A DNA stretch of 64,000 nt, from assembly GCA_030849805.1 (NCBI GenBank), contig JASANZ010002239.1, positions 1-64,000 of the forward strand, read 5' to 3'. Below, piece by piece: positions 56,401-64,000 of the stretch. A model generated the notes under the pieces. It saw only the letters and a program-made list of their open reading frames with translations, was not told the DNA's origin and searched no databases. The translations under genes were made by a program, and so were the position numbers. Every line of letters starts with the position of its first letter. Position 1 is the stretch's first letter. This DNA comes from Sergeia podlipaevii. Its lineage: Eukaryota > Euglenozoa > Kinetoplastea > Trypanosomatida > Trypanosomatidae.

Positions 56401-57017
56401 CGCTCTAGCGTGCGTTCCATCACCTGGGCAGCGTCACCCCCCTCCTTTACGGCCTGCGCTCTAAGTGCGGCCTCTTCCTTGATGCGCTGCAGATCACGCT
56501 CGTGCTGAAGCTCCCGCCGACGATCCTCGTCTTCGATACGTCTCTCGCGCTCACGCCCTGCCTCCGCCGCCTGCGCCGCCTTCCACTCCTCCAGCTCTTT
56601 TTCCTTCTTGAGGAGCTCCTGTTGTTGTTGGTGCACCCGCTGTGCCCGCTGCTCCTCCACTTCACGAGCTATTTCCAGCAGCCTCGCACGCTCCTCTGCG
56701 TCAGCGCGCTGCCTGTCAGTCGCTTCCCAGGCCCGATCACGCGCCACGGCTTCACTGCGCACTCTCTGATATTCACACCGTAGATCCAGCTCCCTACGTA
56801 GCAAGGCTGCCTCGATCCCGGCAGTGCTTCCACTGCCGCCGAGACCGCTGCCTGACGGTCGCACAGCGGAAAACAAGAAAGGTGATGCCAGTGAGGAAGA
56901 AGAGATGGTATAGCCGTATGCGGAGTGGCCATATGGGCTGCATCCTCGTTCTATAGGCGGCATGGCTGCGTTGAAGGTGGCCGCGGAGCGCGCGCGTAAT
57001 GCCATAAAGTCAGACAT
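53457..57017 (-). CDS. Long coiled-coil protein with a Pro/Val-rich C-terminal tail, 1186 aa
   Basis: Residues 1-70 are a polar head (MSDFMALRARSAATFNAAMP). From about 75 to 830 the sequence is an almost unbroken charged coiled coil (heptads such as RARLLEIAREVEEQRAQRVH and ELEEWKAAQAAEAGRERERR). Residues 835-1186 are low complexity, rich in P, V, S, T and A, with many PVPVP and PVPT stretches. Coiled coils of this length act as cytoskeletal or flagellar scaffolds in trypanosomatids; the closest function cannot be told from sequence. The tail resembles disordered regions that link a rod to membranes or microtubules. The ATG is at 57015-57017. Low-complexity segments make the exact length strain-dependent. 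Confidence 0.85.
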   Translation of the reverse strand: MSDFMALRARSAATFNAAMPPIERGCSPYGHSAYGYTISSSSLASPFLFSAVRPSGSGLGGSGSTAGIEAALLRRELDLRCEYQRVRSEAVARDRAWEATDRQRADAEERARLLEIAREVEEQRAQRVHQQQQELLKKEKELEEWKAAQAAEAGRERERRIEDEDRRRELQHERDLQRIKEEAALRAQAVKEGGDAAQVMERTLERMHNRMLSDLKTESERHEAAHRQELIRRDAEWSERFQKAALERTTELSALQLQLRQDQERAARSEEQLTDARAQVARVLSEVEQLREQQKHGGGGVGGRDAAATLSEAHRTSIERLQQLYEDDKRETQRRFAEERDRVRFEQERRVEELKVTHAAQTRSLQVQVEEHERHSAELNRQLQELKTKAALATAASTDPLGSNSPEATRLREECRALKAAKEELEESKKRLERRLREADERAELQDKTLQALQAEAQSGSKQVGREVADLRTEAASLRNALRDSNEEHAEELERVRRNGREASEAAAQSMVRDLKEEAKRTVERHALELRNATEEATQARRRARAAEEELSAARMQAELAQRNGESTTEHVKQLEKDLEVKTALARTLQTAADAKEQLEVELKDARARLQRLQEEHVQASERRRAVEMSSLQAKDAEIASAREQLAESRRQLLAAREEANSTQFSKDEHSQRLSRELGEREEELARARRGTEDAKKSIEEWRVTYEEQRARNEANLAAAQRALAEREEELRAARARHSTLMEEKDRAESALRAQENRLMSTSSSASDAQRLLMERDETIQKLRAELEQERMAVDRLRSAASAAASSAPVLLSSSSVPVPTVPPSTSAPMTTTATTAAGGTIPVPAQTLLSPSRVGISTIAVPQLSTSTLTVAGVTPLSINNKTTGDSPLALGVPSPQYRPMPPTLSPHQSGSGVGVPVPVPAIPAVPSIGGGATSTVLTSTLSPHRNVGPTPPQQTASSSSVPQTPTPQPVRSTVGPPPAVPQLPTGSSAYTTIHTATNTTSGLIPVPGVPPSSSNAYTATRPPVAPVPVPVATPMRISVPNVVLSTHNADTHNSSGSHDTPLAIPIPAAQPWAPKPASAAPLPPQPSAVPAPAVLAVPTPSYMTGGSYASPYSPAGASSGSSGVPAPVPVPAASSSPSYRSSTPVPMPVPVPTVTYGFSSGAAAPAPVPVPIPGVPALPKQFHW

Positions 57018-58180
57018 ACGTTGTTGATGTTAAAGCCTCAAAAATATATGTGTGTGTGTATGACTAAAGCTCTCAGTAAAGCACTTTTATTGCCTTCTGC
57101 TACTCCTCTTCCGTTTTGTTGCTGTTGCCAACTGATATATTCTACTGTTTTCTTTCTAAAAATTATATAAAGATGTGGTGCGCTAGCGTGAAAGAAAATA
57201 ATAATAAAAACGCCCCTGTGCGTGTATCCTTGATCGATTACCAACTCACCGAGAGAGAGAGAGAGAGAAAGAGAGATACAGCTCTCTGTGGAGAAGAAGG
57301 GGAGGTCGATACAGTTCTTCTCACCCTATAATTGCTATTTTTCTTTTTATTCTTCTCTCACTCTATGAATAATGCGCTTAAAACTGTATTAAAAAAGAAA
57401 AATCATCAAAGTAAAACAAAAGTGGGAAAGCAGTTGTATATAACATCTGTCAGTGATATGAGCATAGCAGTGAGTGAATGTTTCCTTTTTTTTAGATGTC
57501 CCATTTTTAGGTGGAAACCAGACACAAGACGCGCTGCTTCTTCTCTTTCGAGAGAAGACAATAATAGTATAGCCATCATAAAGTGGAAGAGGATCATAGC
57601 CTCCTCTCTCTTTTTTTTTTTCCCCCTACTCTACCGCCTTCGCCGTTGCTCATGTGTAACTTGTTCAGTTGAGAATTGCAGCGGATGAAAAGAAAGCCAT
57701 TTATAACCGTAAGCAATGCGGCAAATGCGCCAGATAAACATATACATATACATATACAAAAGTGTGAGTGTAGTGCACAGGGCAATTCAAGAAGGTGCCC
57801 ATATTTGTTTGACATCCACTTTGTTGAAAGTAAAAAAAAAAAAAAAAAAAAAACCAGGATACTCCTTCTTCTCACAATCCTAGCAGCAGCACACGAACGC
57901 ATATATACGCAAACATGTACGAACGCAAACACCATAAAGAAGTGGGTAAGAAACATATGCGAAGAAACCCCATATCTATCTAAGTATGTATATATATATA
58001 TTGAAGAACGTGAACAGTGTAATTTTGATCGTATATATATACGCACACTCAATACAAGTGAGAAAAGGCTTATACTCCTTGCATCTCCCACCAACTATAA
58101 CAACAACAACAACAGAAAAAAAAAAAAGCGTTCACCTAGCGAGTGCGCATCCGCTTCCTTCCTCTCCTCTCATATCATTA
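57018..58180. other. Spacer between the coiled-coil gene and the large unknown gene
   Basis: About 1.2 kb with a GA run (57252-57269), T runs (57611-57620), a long A run (57832-57853, about A22), CATATA-type repeats near 57742-57760 and an A run at 58117-58128. A 343-codon plus-strand frame (57676-58707) crosses into the antisense of the large gene and is rejected. No gene is seen. Confidence 0.5.
57832..57853. repeat. Poly-A run (poly-T on the coding strand), about 22 bases
   Basis: The longest homopolymer in the window. It lies between two minus-strand genes, about 350 bases downstream of the large gene's stop, and as a T tract could direct the trans-splicing of the coiled-coil gene and the coupled polyadenylation of the upstream message. 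Confidence 0.85.
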
Positions 58181-61100
58181 TCAGTGTCGAGATGCGGAGG
58201 CGCGTGCGGCGAGCACGCGGTCCATTGTCGGCGCTAGAGCAGCGTCTCTTGCCTCGTCTAACCGTGTCGCTACAGCGCGAGCCGCCTCAAAAATGTTTTC
58301 CACTGCGTGCGCAACCGACGTATCCACATAGGCCGGCAACAGTAGCCGCTCCGCCTCCGCCTCCAGTTCCTCCACGTGCTCCGCGTGGTCCTTGCAAGAG
58401 GCATTCAGGCGTGAGAGCCACGACTGCTGTGCGACGAGCAGCTGCAGCCCGACTTCATTCAGGATGCTGGCATACGTGCCGTAGTCAAAGTTCATCCAGG
58501 CGCTGTACGGGGTCGAGAGTAGCACCTCATCCCACGTATCCAGCAGTACCCACAGTGCCGAGTGTTGCGTTGGGTCATGTGGGCGTACCTCAGGCGCGAC
58601 ATCCGCCCGCCAGGCCGCCAGTCGGAACTGCCACGGCGTCGTCGGCATGGATGGGGGCGGAGCCGTCCCTGGTATCCACTTCACAGCAGTGTTGCCACCA
58701 CTGGTGAAGCTGCTGCCACTGACATCGCCACCTTTTGCTGCGCTAGCACACGACAATGGCGAGGCATAGCTCTCATCCTCTTTCTTACTAGCGTGATTAC
58801 AGCTAGCACTTTCAATTCGGCCGCTGCTGCTGTTCGCACCGGCATGTCGGCGGTGAGTGCTGTTGTTCGTGCTGGATGTGGTCTGGCTTACGGTGCTGTT
58901 GGTTGCGTAGCGATGTCCTCGGCGTTGCTGCTGCGGCTGATACTGTGACGAGCTACGAGATGATGATAGGTGACGTCGCAGTGGCTCAGCAAACCTCGCC
59001 GTCTCTCTGCGCACACTCGTGTGGTGTGTCGCCAAGTCCGATGGCATCAAATCTGGTGGAACATCAGAGGCCAAGAAGGGATGAGATGCCGCTGTTATGC
59101 CACCGACACCGCTGACAGGCGAGGATGGCTTTCCCTTCTCGCTGTCAGATGCCAAGGAACCTTCCCCACCAGCGGCAGTAACACCTAAGGCATCTCCAGA
59201 CAGCGCAGAGACAATAGTGGGAGAGTGATATGCGTCCTCTTCAGCAAGCTCCTCGGGATCCACGCCGGGCATCACCGCCGTCACGAATGCACTGCCCTCC
59301 CCTCTTCTTTGCTGCCACTTGCGTATATACGTGCAGGCGCGCTGCGCCACCTGGTGGGTCGCCACCACATTTCCTGATGAGGGAGGAGGAAAAACCTCCT
59401 CCATCGTCAGCAGCACCGTGTTGCCCTCACCACCGCCCGCGCCGCCCCGCATGTGCGATGAGCATCTTCCAAAAGGGGTAAAAACAAATGCGTCTAAGTC
59501 CATGTCACTGCCCGCAGCACTGCCCTCTGCTTTATCAACAGCAACAGCAGCAGGAGCGGCAGCACTAGTGTTTCTGCTCTCTTCTGCGTGCTGACGCAGC
59601 CGCGCCATGCCTCGGACTTGATCCTCGCACAGCGCCGCCCTCAGGCTCGTAACGAAGTTTCTAAATGACTGCCCTGAGTGCACAGAGAGCAAGTGCAGGT
59701 CACCCGTAGAGTGAAGCAGGTGGCGTAGGTACGCAAACGGAACCTGCTCTGTCGGCGGTCGAGTTTCAGCTATCCCGCCCAGCAGCTCTTCGCACCTCTC
59801 CTGCCACCGCGCTACCTGTGTCGCAATCGTCTCCTTCAGAAGAGGAAACGAAGCCACCACAAACGCGATAAAGAAGTTGATAATCTCCGTATTGAGCTGT
59901 GAGATGGCCACCACGAGCCGACGCTCAAGGGCCCCTCGCTGCTCCAGAAGCCTCGCAAGACGTCTGTGAAAGGTTGGATCTGCCGCGTTGGAGGCGCGAG
60001 CTCGGGCCCCCCGACGTGCCTCTGTGTCCTCCAACATAGTCGTAAAAGCAGCAGTAGGTGCCGCACATTGCATTGAAGGACTCCCGCTCGATGCCTTCGC
60101 TCCTGATCCACTGCCGCTCATGCACTTCCCACTGCCACTACCGCTCGTTGCGTCAAGACCGCACCACAGCGAAGACGCCGTAGAGCACCCACCGCCCTCC
60201 TCCTCACTACCGTTGCTCGTGTACAACCCGATGAACGCCGCGAGGTCCGGCTGTGCCTCACAGTATCGTCTCAAGCGCTGCGCGTGCTCCGTGTGCACGG
60301 CGGATATGTGTGCCTTCAACAAGGTGAGAGTCTGCTCCAGTCGGCTGTCGACGTACAAGGAGTAGAATTGCTCGATCGTATCGCGGAGCCGCGTGTATGC
60401 AGCTGCTAGAGATGAGGAAAAAGCAACGTCCAGCTCGCGCGGCTCTGACCGCAACACCACCATGACACGCAGATCCCTCAGAAATATCTCGACGAGCGAG
60501 GTGAAGGTCTCATGCATCGCGTTATGCATGGCGAGTGCGCTCACATGTGGTGAGGCAATCGTTTTGTGGGCGTGAATGCCCGCGCCAATCTGCTCCAGCT
60601 TTTTCTCCGTGGCAGCAAGACGCCTGCTGCACTTGGCGGCCTTCGCTCGGCTGTGCTGGCCGGCCTCGGGTAACAGCGGAAGCAGCTGCGCGCACCACGT
60701 CAAGAGCGACAGCGCTGCCTCTGAGACAATAAAAAGTAAAGAGTTGATCTCAAAGTGATTGCATAAGATAGCAAACTGGTGCGCTCCGCTCGTGTACCAC
60801 GTGTCGCCAAGCGCGTTGTACAGCACAAGACGGGTGAGATCAGCCTCGGTGAACTTGCTGTGTCGCGATTCCATAAATCGAGGCCCGTACATTTCAGCAC
60901 AGTAGCGATCCGTTGCCGCCGTCAAGGACAGTGATCCACCTTGACAACTAGATTGTGTGCCACAACGAGCAAAAGAAGGCAACGAAGAAGGCACATCTGC
61001 CGCAATTGTGGCGCTAGCGGTCGTCAGTGTCATGGTAGCATCCGTGGTGTAGTCCATCGTTTCATTCGTCGCTGCTGCTGCTAGAGTAGCACCGCCGCCA

Positions 61101-64000
61101 CCACGTGGAGAAGCTTGGAGGCCCATGCCTGTCATTGGGGGAGAGGTCGCCCATATTGGCGAAGAATTCTCCGCGTACCCGCTGTGATTCGCGCAGAGTG
61201 GAATGGGTGAGAAACTCGGTACTGAAAGAGAAAGCCGATTGCATGCACGGCCACACCCCTGTTGTTGCTGCTGCTGCTGAGGTTGATGGTACTGGTTTGG
61301 TGGAGGTAGAGGTGGTTGAAGCATAACAGGCGGCACGATCACCTCCTCCATCTCCGTCCCATCTGTCCTGCGCTTGCGAAGAATGCTATGCTTCCTTCCT
61401 GGAGGCGTCTGCGAGGAAGTCACCACAAGAGAGCCGTGGGACGACAAGTTTGGCGTGACGTGCCCACCACGAGACGCAGAGGCAACGCCAATACCCCCGT
61501 CTCCTGCCGGCGCTGGCGTGCCCGTTGACGACTGTTGCGCGGTCACATGTGCGTACAGTGCATGCAGATAGTCCCGCGTAACGGCGCACGCGCTCGTGCT
61601 GAAAGGTAAGATCTGCCAAGGCTTCAAGGACACACCATAGAGCTCTAGCACCTGCGCATGGAAACGGCTGACGAGACTTTTGATGGAGTGACAAACAGGT
61701 GGCAACTGCACCACCGGTGAAGAACAAGTAGAAGCAGAAAGGCACGGGGAGCCTGCGTAACTGCCAGGTTCAGAATCGCGGTAGATCATTTCAATACCAG
61801 TTAACACAAACACGACTTGACCCGCCATCACGCGCCGCAGCTCGGGGAGAAAGGCAGGCGTGCCTCGAGCGCCTGGCAAAGCACTGAACTCCGCAGGGCT
61901 CCCGCCAATGTTCGGTGAAGAGTCGCCATCCTCAACAAGGCTGCAGCGAGCCGTGGAGATGCCATTCGTCATTGTCGCGCCTGCCCCAGCCCCAAGAGAA
62001 ATGGACGACATAGCCAGCTCGTCTGGAGCGGCAATGAAGGCAGGTGTTGATGGGGCTGCCTGGGAGGGTTCCTGTGACATGAAAGCGCCAAATATCAACG
62101 AAAGAGACTCCTCCAGGGCGGGACGCCCGACATCGGTACACGGTAGTGCAAAGATCACAACATCACTCAGAAGAGAGATAGGAACCTGTGGGCGGGTGGA
62201 GCGAGAGGTGTAGACTACGCAGTTCCTGCTCTCCTGCAGCACCCACGAGAGCTTCGCAGCTGGTGCAGCAGCGGCGCCAGAGATGGCGTCCGCAAAGCTA
62301 GTAGTAAAGGACGTAGGAGAAGAGTTCAAGCCTTTCAGAGGAGTCCTGCGAGATGCACTACAGCCAATAGGGTTCGTGCCCGTCGTGCTCGCTGCTCGTG
62401 TTGAGGGAACAGTAGAAGTGGACTCCTGAACTCCTGCGTCCGTGCCGGAATCACCACCGTGCGGCTTGGCGACTTGCTGAGGCGGGAATGGTCCGAGGGA
62501 CCCTGTGAGCGTGGCAGATCCATATTTCAGTTGGTCGGTGCCAGCGGTGACGTTGCAGGTGGCAGTGGGTGCGGGGAGGGACGAGCTTAGTGGAGACGGA
62601 GGGATGAGCGGGAAGTGCATGCGGACAGCATCGCTGTTGCGCACGAGGTCCGCAATAGTTATCTCAAACGCACTGACCGAGCGCCGGCGTGGGCGAGTCG
62701 TACTGACGCCAATCTCTGGAAGTACGCCCCCGCCACCCGCCGTACTCACAGAACTCAAGTTTGGCGAGCCCGAAGGCGTCAGCGCCCGTTCCAGATCAGC
62801 TGGGGAGGACACCGTTACTTGTCGAAACGACGTTGGACGCGAGAAGCGCACAGGACCTCCGGATGTCCTTCCAGAGCCATCCTCTAGCGCAGGGACTCCA
62901 AGCGTGCCGCTCTGCCCACGATGGAGCAGCAGTGGCGGGCTGGTACTGTTGCGTCGCTGAGAACCCCCTGGAGGAGGCGTCCCAGCATCTCCTCGCATGC
63001 GTAACATGTCCACCTCCTCCTTGTCTGCCAACTCTGGCGCTGATTGTCTAGCGGTCTGGCCAGAGTAGGTTTGTGCTGAGCCAGCGATAGTTCTGCTCAA
63101 GGGGTGTGGCCGCTGCTGAGTAGGAGAAGTGCCGCCTCCTACTGGAGGTGGCGTCGTCGTTTTGATGGGCGGCAACAGCAACGGTGGCTCCAGGGCCCTG
63201 CCTGTTGTGCTGCTGTCCTTGCTCATTACGCCAGTACGAGCGCCATTGGCAGGTGCTGCAGTACGCACGTACACGGAAGGCATTCTATATGAGTTGAAGT
63301 GCGCATCCGCTGGTGGCGTGCATCCGCCACCCCCGCCCAGAGGTTTCCCGCCTGTTGCGGCAGTAGCACGCTGCGAGTGAGGACCGCGAGGAGGGGGGAG
63401 GGGGTAGTGCTGACTGCTGGTGTTAGCGCTGTAGTTGCCAAGGCCGCTATCAAGACGCTTGTTAGGCGAGGAACGCGACTGGAGTAGTTGACGACCGTTG
63501 CTAGGCCGCTTAGGCTGTGACGGTTGGTGTTGCTGCGGTGGAGGGGTATCAACAAAATTGGTCGTCTGTCCTTGAGTGTCACCGGGTGCTGCCGACAGCA
63601 GTGGTGTATGAAGCAATTCGCCATCTACGAGCATCTGAAGGAGAAGATGACGTGTGTCGCGGTTTGGGGCGGCAAATTTGGGAGAACCCATCGGACTTGC
63701 GCTGATGCCTTTCCCCAACCCCGCACTCCAGATCCCTCGGTTATAGTACGCGCTACTCGTCGGACCGTTGTTGTTGTTGTTGTTGCTGTTGAGGCCACTG
63801 ATAGACGAAAGAGGGGCTTCCGTGAAGGAGGTGTCAGTGTTCTGTGCAGTCGACTGATCCGCCACAACATCGTTGCTATTCAGCAAAAACTGAACAAGAG
63901 CGCTACGTGACTCGCCGTCAGGCCCGGACACCATCACACGCGGCGCGCACATGGCTGGTCCTCCTCGCTGCGACCGCGCCCGCTGCAACACCGTGAGGTC
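58181..64000 (-). CDS. Very large protein of unknown function, N-terminal end at or beyond the window edge
   Basis: The frame is open from 58181 to the right edge. The first ATG in view (63950-63952) gives MCAPRVMVSGPDGESRSALV, but the frame continues upstream with D-L-T, so the true start may be outside. The first 20 residues hold GPDGESRS, a P-loop-like sequence with Ser and Arg replacing the usual Gly-Lys. About 600 residues on are two buried strands, SDVVIFALPCTDVG and GQVVFVLTGIEMIYRD, placed like the G3 and G4 strands of a degenerate GTPase. Between them lie Ser/Pro/Gly/Gln-rich low-complexity regions. The C-terminal half (from about 1000) is helical, with long alpha segments (INSLLFIVSEAALSLLTWCA; LVEIFLRDLRVMVVLRSEPR; NTEIINFFIAFVVASFPLLK). 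No family is recognised. Confidence 0.75.
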   Translation of the reverse strand, partial: DLTVLQRARSQRGGPAMCAPRVMVSGPDGESRSALVQFLLNSNDVVADQSTAQNTDTSFTEAPLSSISGLNSNNNNNNGPTSSAYYNRGIWSAGLGKGISASPMGSPKFAAPNRDTRHLLLQMLVDGELLHTPLLSAAPGDTQGQTTNFVDTPPPQQHQPSQPKRPSNGRQLLQSRSSPNKRLDSGLGNYSANTSSQHYPLPPPRGPHSQRATAATGGKPLGGGGGCTPPADAHFNSYRMPSVYVRTAAPANGARTGVMSKDSSTTGRALEPPLLLPPIKTTTPPPVGGGTSPTQQRPHPLSRTIAGSAQTYSGQTARQSAPELADKEEVDMLRMRGDAGTPPPGGSQRRNSTSPPLLLHRGQSGTLGVPALEDGSGRTSGGPVRFSRPTSFRQVTVSSPADLERALTPSGSPNLSSVSTAGGGGVLPEIGVSTTRPRRRSVSAFEITIADLVRNSDAVRMHFPLIPPSPLSSSLPAPTATCNVTAGTDQLKYGSATLTGSLGPFPPQQVAKPHGGDSGTDAGVQESTSTVPSTRAASTTGTNPIGCSASRRTPLKGLNSSPTSFTTSFADAISGAAAAPAAKLSWVLQESRNCVVYTSRSTRPQVPISLLSDVVIFALPCTDVGRPALEESLSLIFGAFMSQEPSQAAPSTPAFIAAPDELAMSSISLGAGAGATMTNGISTARCSLVEDGDSSPNIGGSPAEFSALPGARGTPAFLPELRRVMAGQVVFVLTGIEMIYRDSEPGSYAGSPCLSASTCSSPVVQLPPVCHSIKSLVSRFHAQVLELYGVSLKPWQILPFSTSACAVTRDYLHALYAHVTAQQSSTGTPAPAGDGGIGVASASRGGHVTPNLSSHGSLVVTSSQTPPGRKHSILRKRRTDGTEMEEVIVPPVMLQPPLPPPNQYHQPQQQQQQQGCGRACNRLSLSVPSFSPIPLCANHSGYAENSSPIWATSPPMTGMGLQASPRGGGGATLAAAATNETMDYTTDATMTLTTASATIAADVPSSLPSFARCGTQSSCQGGSLSLTAATDRYCAEMYGPRFMESRHSKFTEADLTRLVLYNALGDTWYTSGAHQFAILCNHFEINSLLFIVSEAALSLLTWCAQLLPLLPEAGQHSRAKAAKCSRRLAATEKKLEQIGAGIHAHKTIASPHVSALAMHNAMHETFTSLVEIFLRDLRVMVVLRSEPRELDVAFSSSLAAAYTRLRDTIEQFYSLYVDSRLEQTLTLLKAHISAVHTEHAQRLRRYCEAQPDLAAFIGLYTSNGSEEEGGGCSTASSLWCGLDATSGSGSGKCMSGSGSGAKASSGSPSMQCAAPTAAFTTMLEDTEARRGARARASNAADPTFHRRLARLLEQRGALERRLVVAISQLNTEIINFFIAFVVASFPLLKETIATQVARWQERCEELLGGIAETRPPTEQVPFAYLRHLLHSTGDLHLLSVHSGQSFRNFVTSLRAALCEDQVRGMARLRQHAEESRNTSAAAPAAVAVDKAEGSAAGSDMDLDAFVFTPFGRCSSHMRGGAGGGEGNTVLLTMEEVFPPPSSGNVVATHQVAQRACTYIRKWQQRRGEGSAFVTAVMPGVDPEELAEEDAYHSPTIVSALSGDALGVTAAGGEGSLASDSEKGKPSSPVSGVGGITAASHPFLASDVPPDLMPSDLATHHTSVRRETARFAEPLRRHLSSSRSSSQYQPQQQRRGHRYATNSTVSQTTSSTNNSTHRRHAGANSSSGRIESASCNHASKKEDESYASPLSCASAAKGGDVSGSSFTSGGNTAVKWIPGTAPPPSMPTTPWQFRLAAWRADVAPEVRPHDPTQHSALWVLLDTWDEVLLSTPYSAWMNFDYGTYASILNEVGLQLLVAQQSWLSRLNASCKDHAEHVEELEAEAERLLLPAYVDTSVAHAVENIFEAARAVATRLDEARDAALAPTMDRVLAARASASRH

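Noticed and set aside
57676..58707. 343-codon plus-strand open frame
   Set aside because: Its right half is antisense to the large minus-strand gene, and its left half is Lys-rich from A runs; it has no domain and would be the only plus-strand gene.
1..64000. tRNA, rRNA and spliced-leader RNA genes
   Set aside because: I looked for T-loop-like motifs (GGTTCGA) and long conserved RNA blocks in the spacers and found none. Small snoRNAs cannot be excluded by eye.

Overview
The window looks like nuclear DNA of a trypanosomatid (Kinetoplastea). All 23 confident coding regions are intronless, lie on the minus strand and run head to tail. AT-rich spacers with homopolymer tracts separate them, as expected of a polycistronic unit processed by trans-splicing and polyadenylation. 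Several products are kinetoplastid-specific: two RNA-editing (editosome) proteins resembling KREPA3 and KREPA5, a WW-less Pin1, a trypanosome-type ATP synthase subunit c precursor, and a tandem NOPP44/46-like cluster. The species cannot be fixed from the sequence alone. Two ambiguous bases (39819 and 45173) show this is a draft assembly.

Transcription runs from high to low coordinates, so the first-transcribed gene in the window is the one at the right edge. From right to left the layout is: a very large protein of unknown function, cut by the edge (58181-64000); a coiled-coil protein with a Pro/Val-rich tail (53457-57017); an unrecognised 746-residue protein (50291-52531); three tandem NOPP44/46-type nucleolar genes (45416-49788); a CIA2/MIP18 iron-sulfur assembly factor (44130-44612); a PIF1 helicase whose C-terminus looks like a PIN nuclease domain (40093-43314); Pin1 (39187-39543); a KREPA5-like OB-fold protein (38057-38617); a four-helix membrane protein; a Sel1-repeat protein; a P5A ATPase (30094-33858); a DPY30-motif protein; a lipoate-protein ligase (27062-28576); KREPA3 (25384-26616); a WD40/coiled-coil protein; a front-end fatty acid desaturase (20098-21354); two unrecognised small or medium proteins; ATP synthase subunit c; a mitochondrial-looking membrane/coiled-coil protein; RPN10; MsrA; and a VPS13-type lipid-transfer protein (3186-10958).

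The left 3.2 kb is different. It holds no intact gene but contains a decayed leucine-rich-repeat gene (about 1090-2700, minus strand). At the very edge is the first 37 codons of another minus-strand gene encoding a signal-anchored (type II) membrane protein. Because that gene is on the same strand, the gap lies inside the transcription unit and is not a strand-switch region.

The genes do not form one pathway, which is normal for kinetoplastid gene arrays. Mitochondrial functions are well represented (editosome, lipoylation, ATP synthase, an inner-membrane candidate), and the NOPP cluster is a nucleolar/ribosome-biogenesis block. Many longer open frames begin with non-ATG codons. The starts given here are the first in-frame ATG consistent with family alignment, and most were checked base by base.
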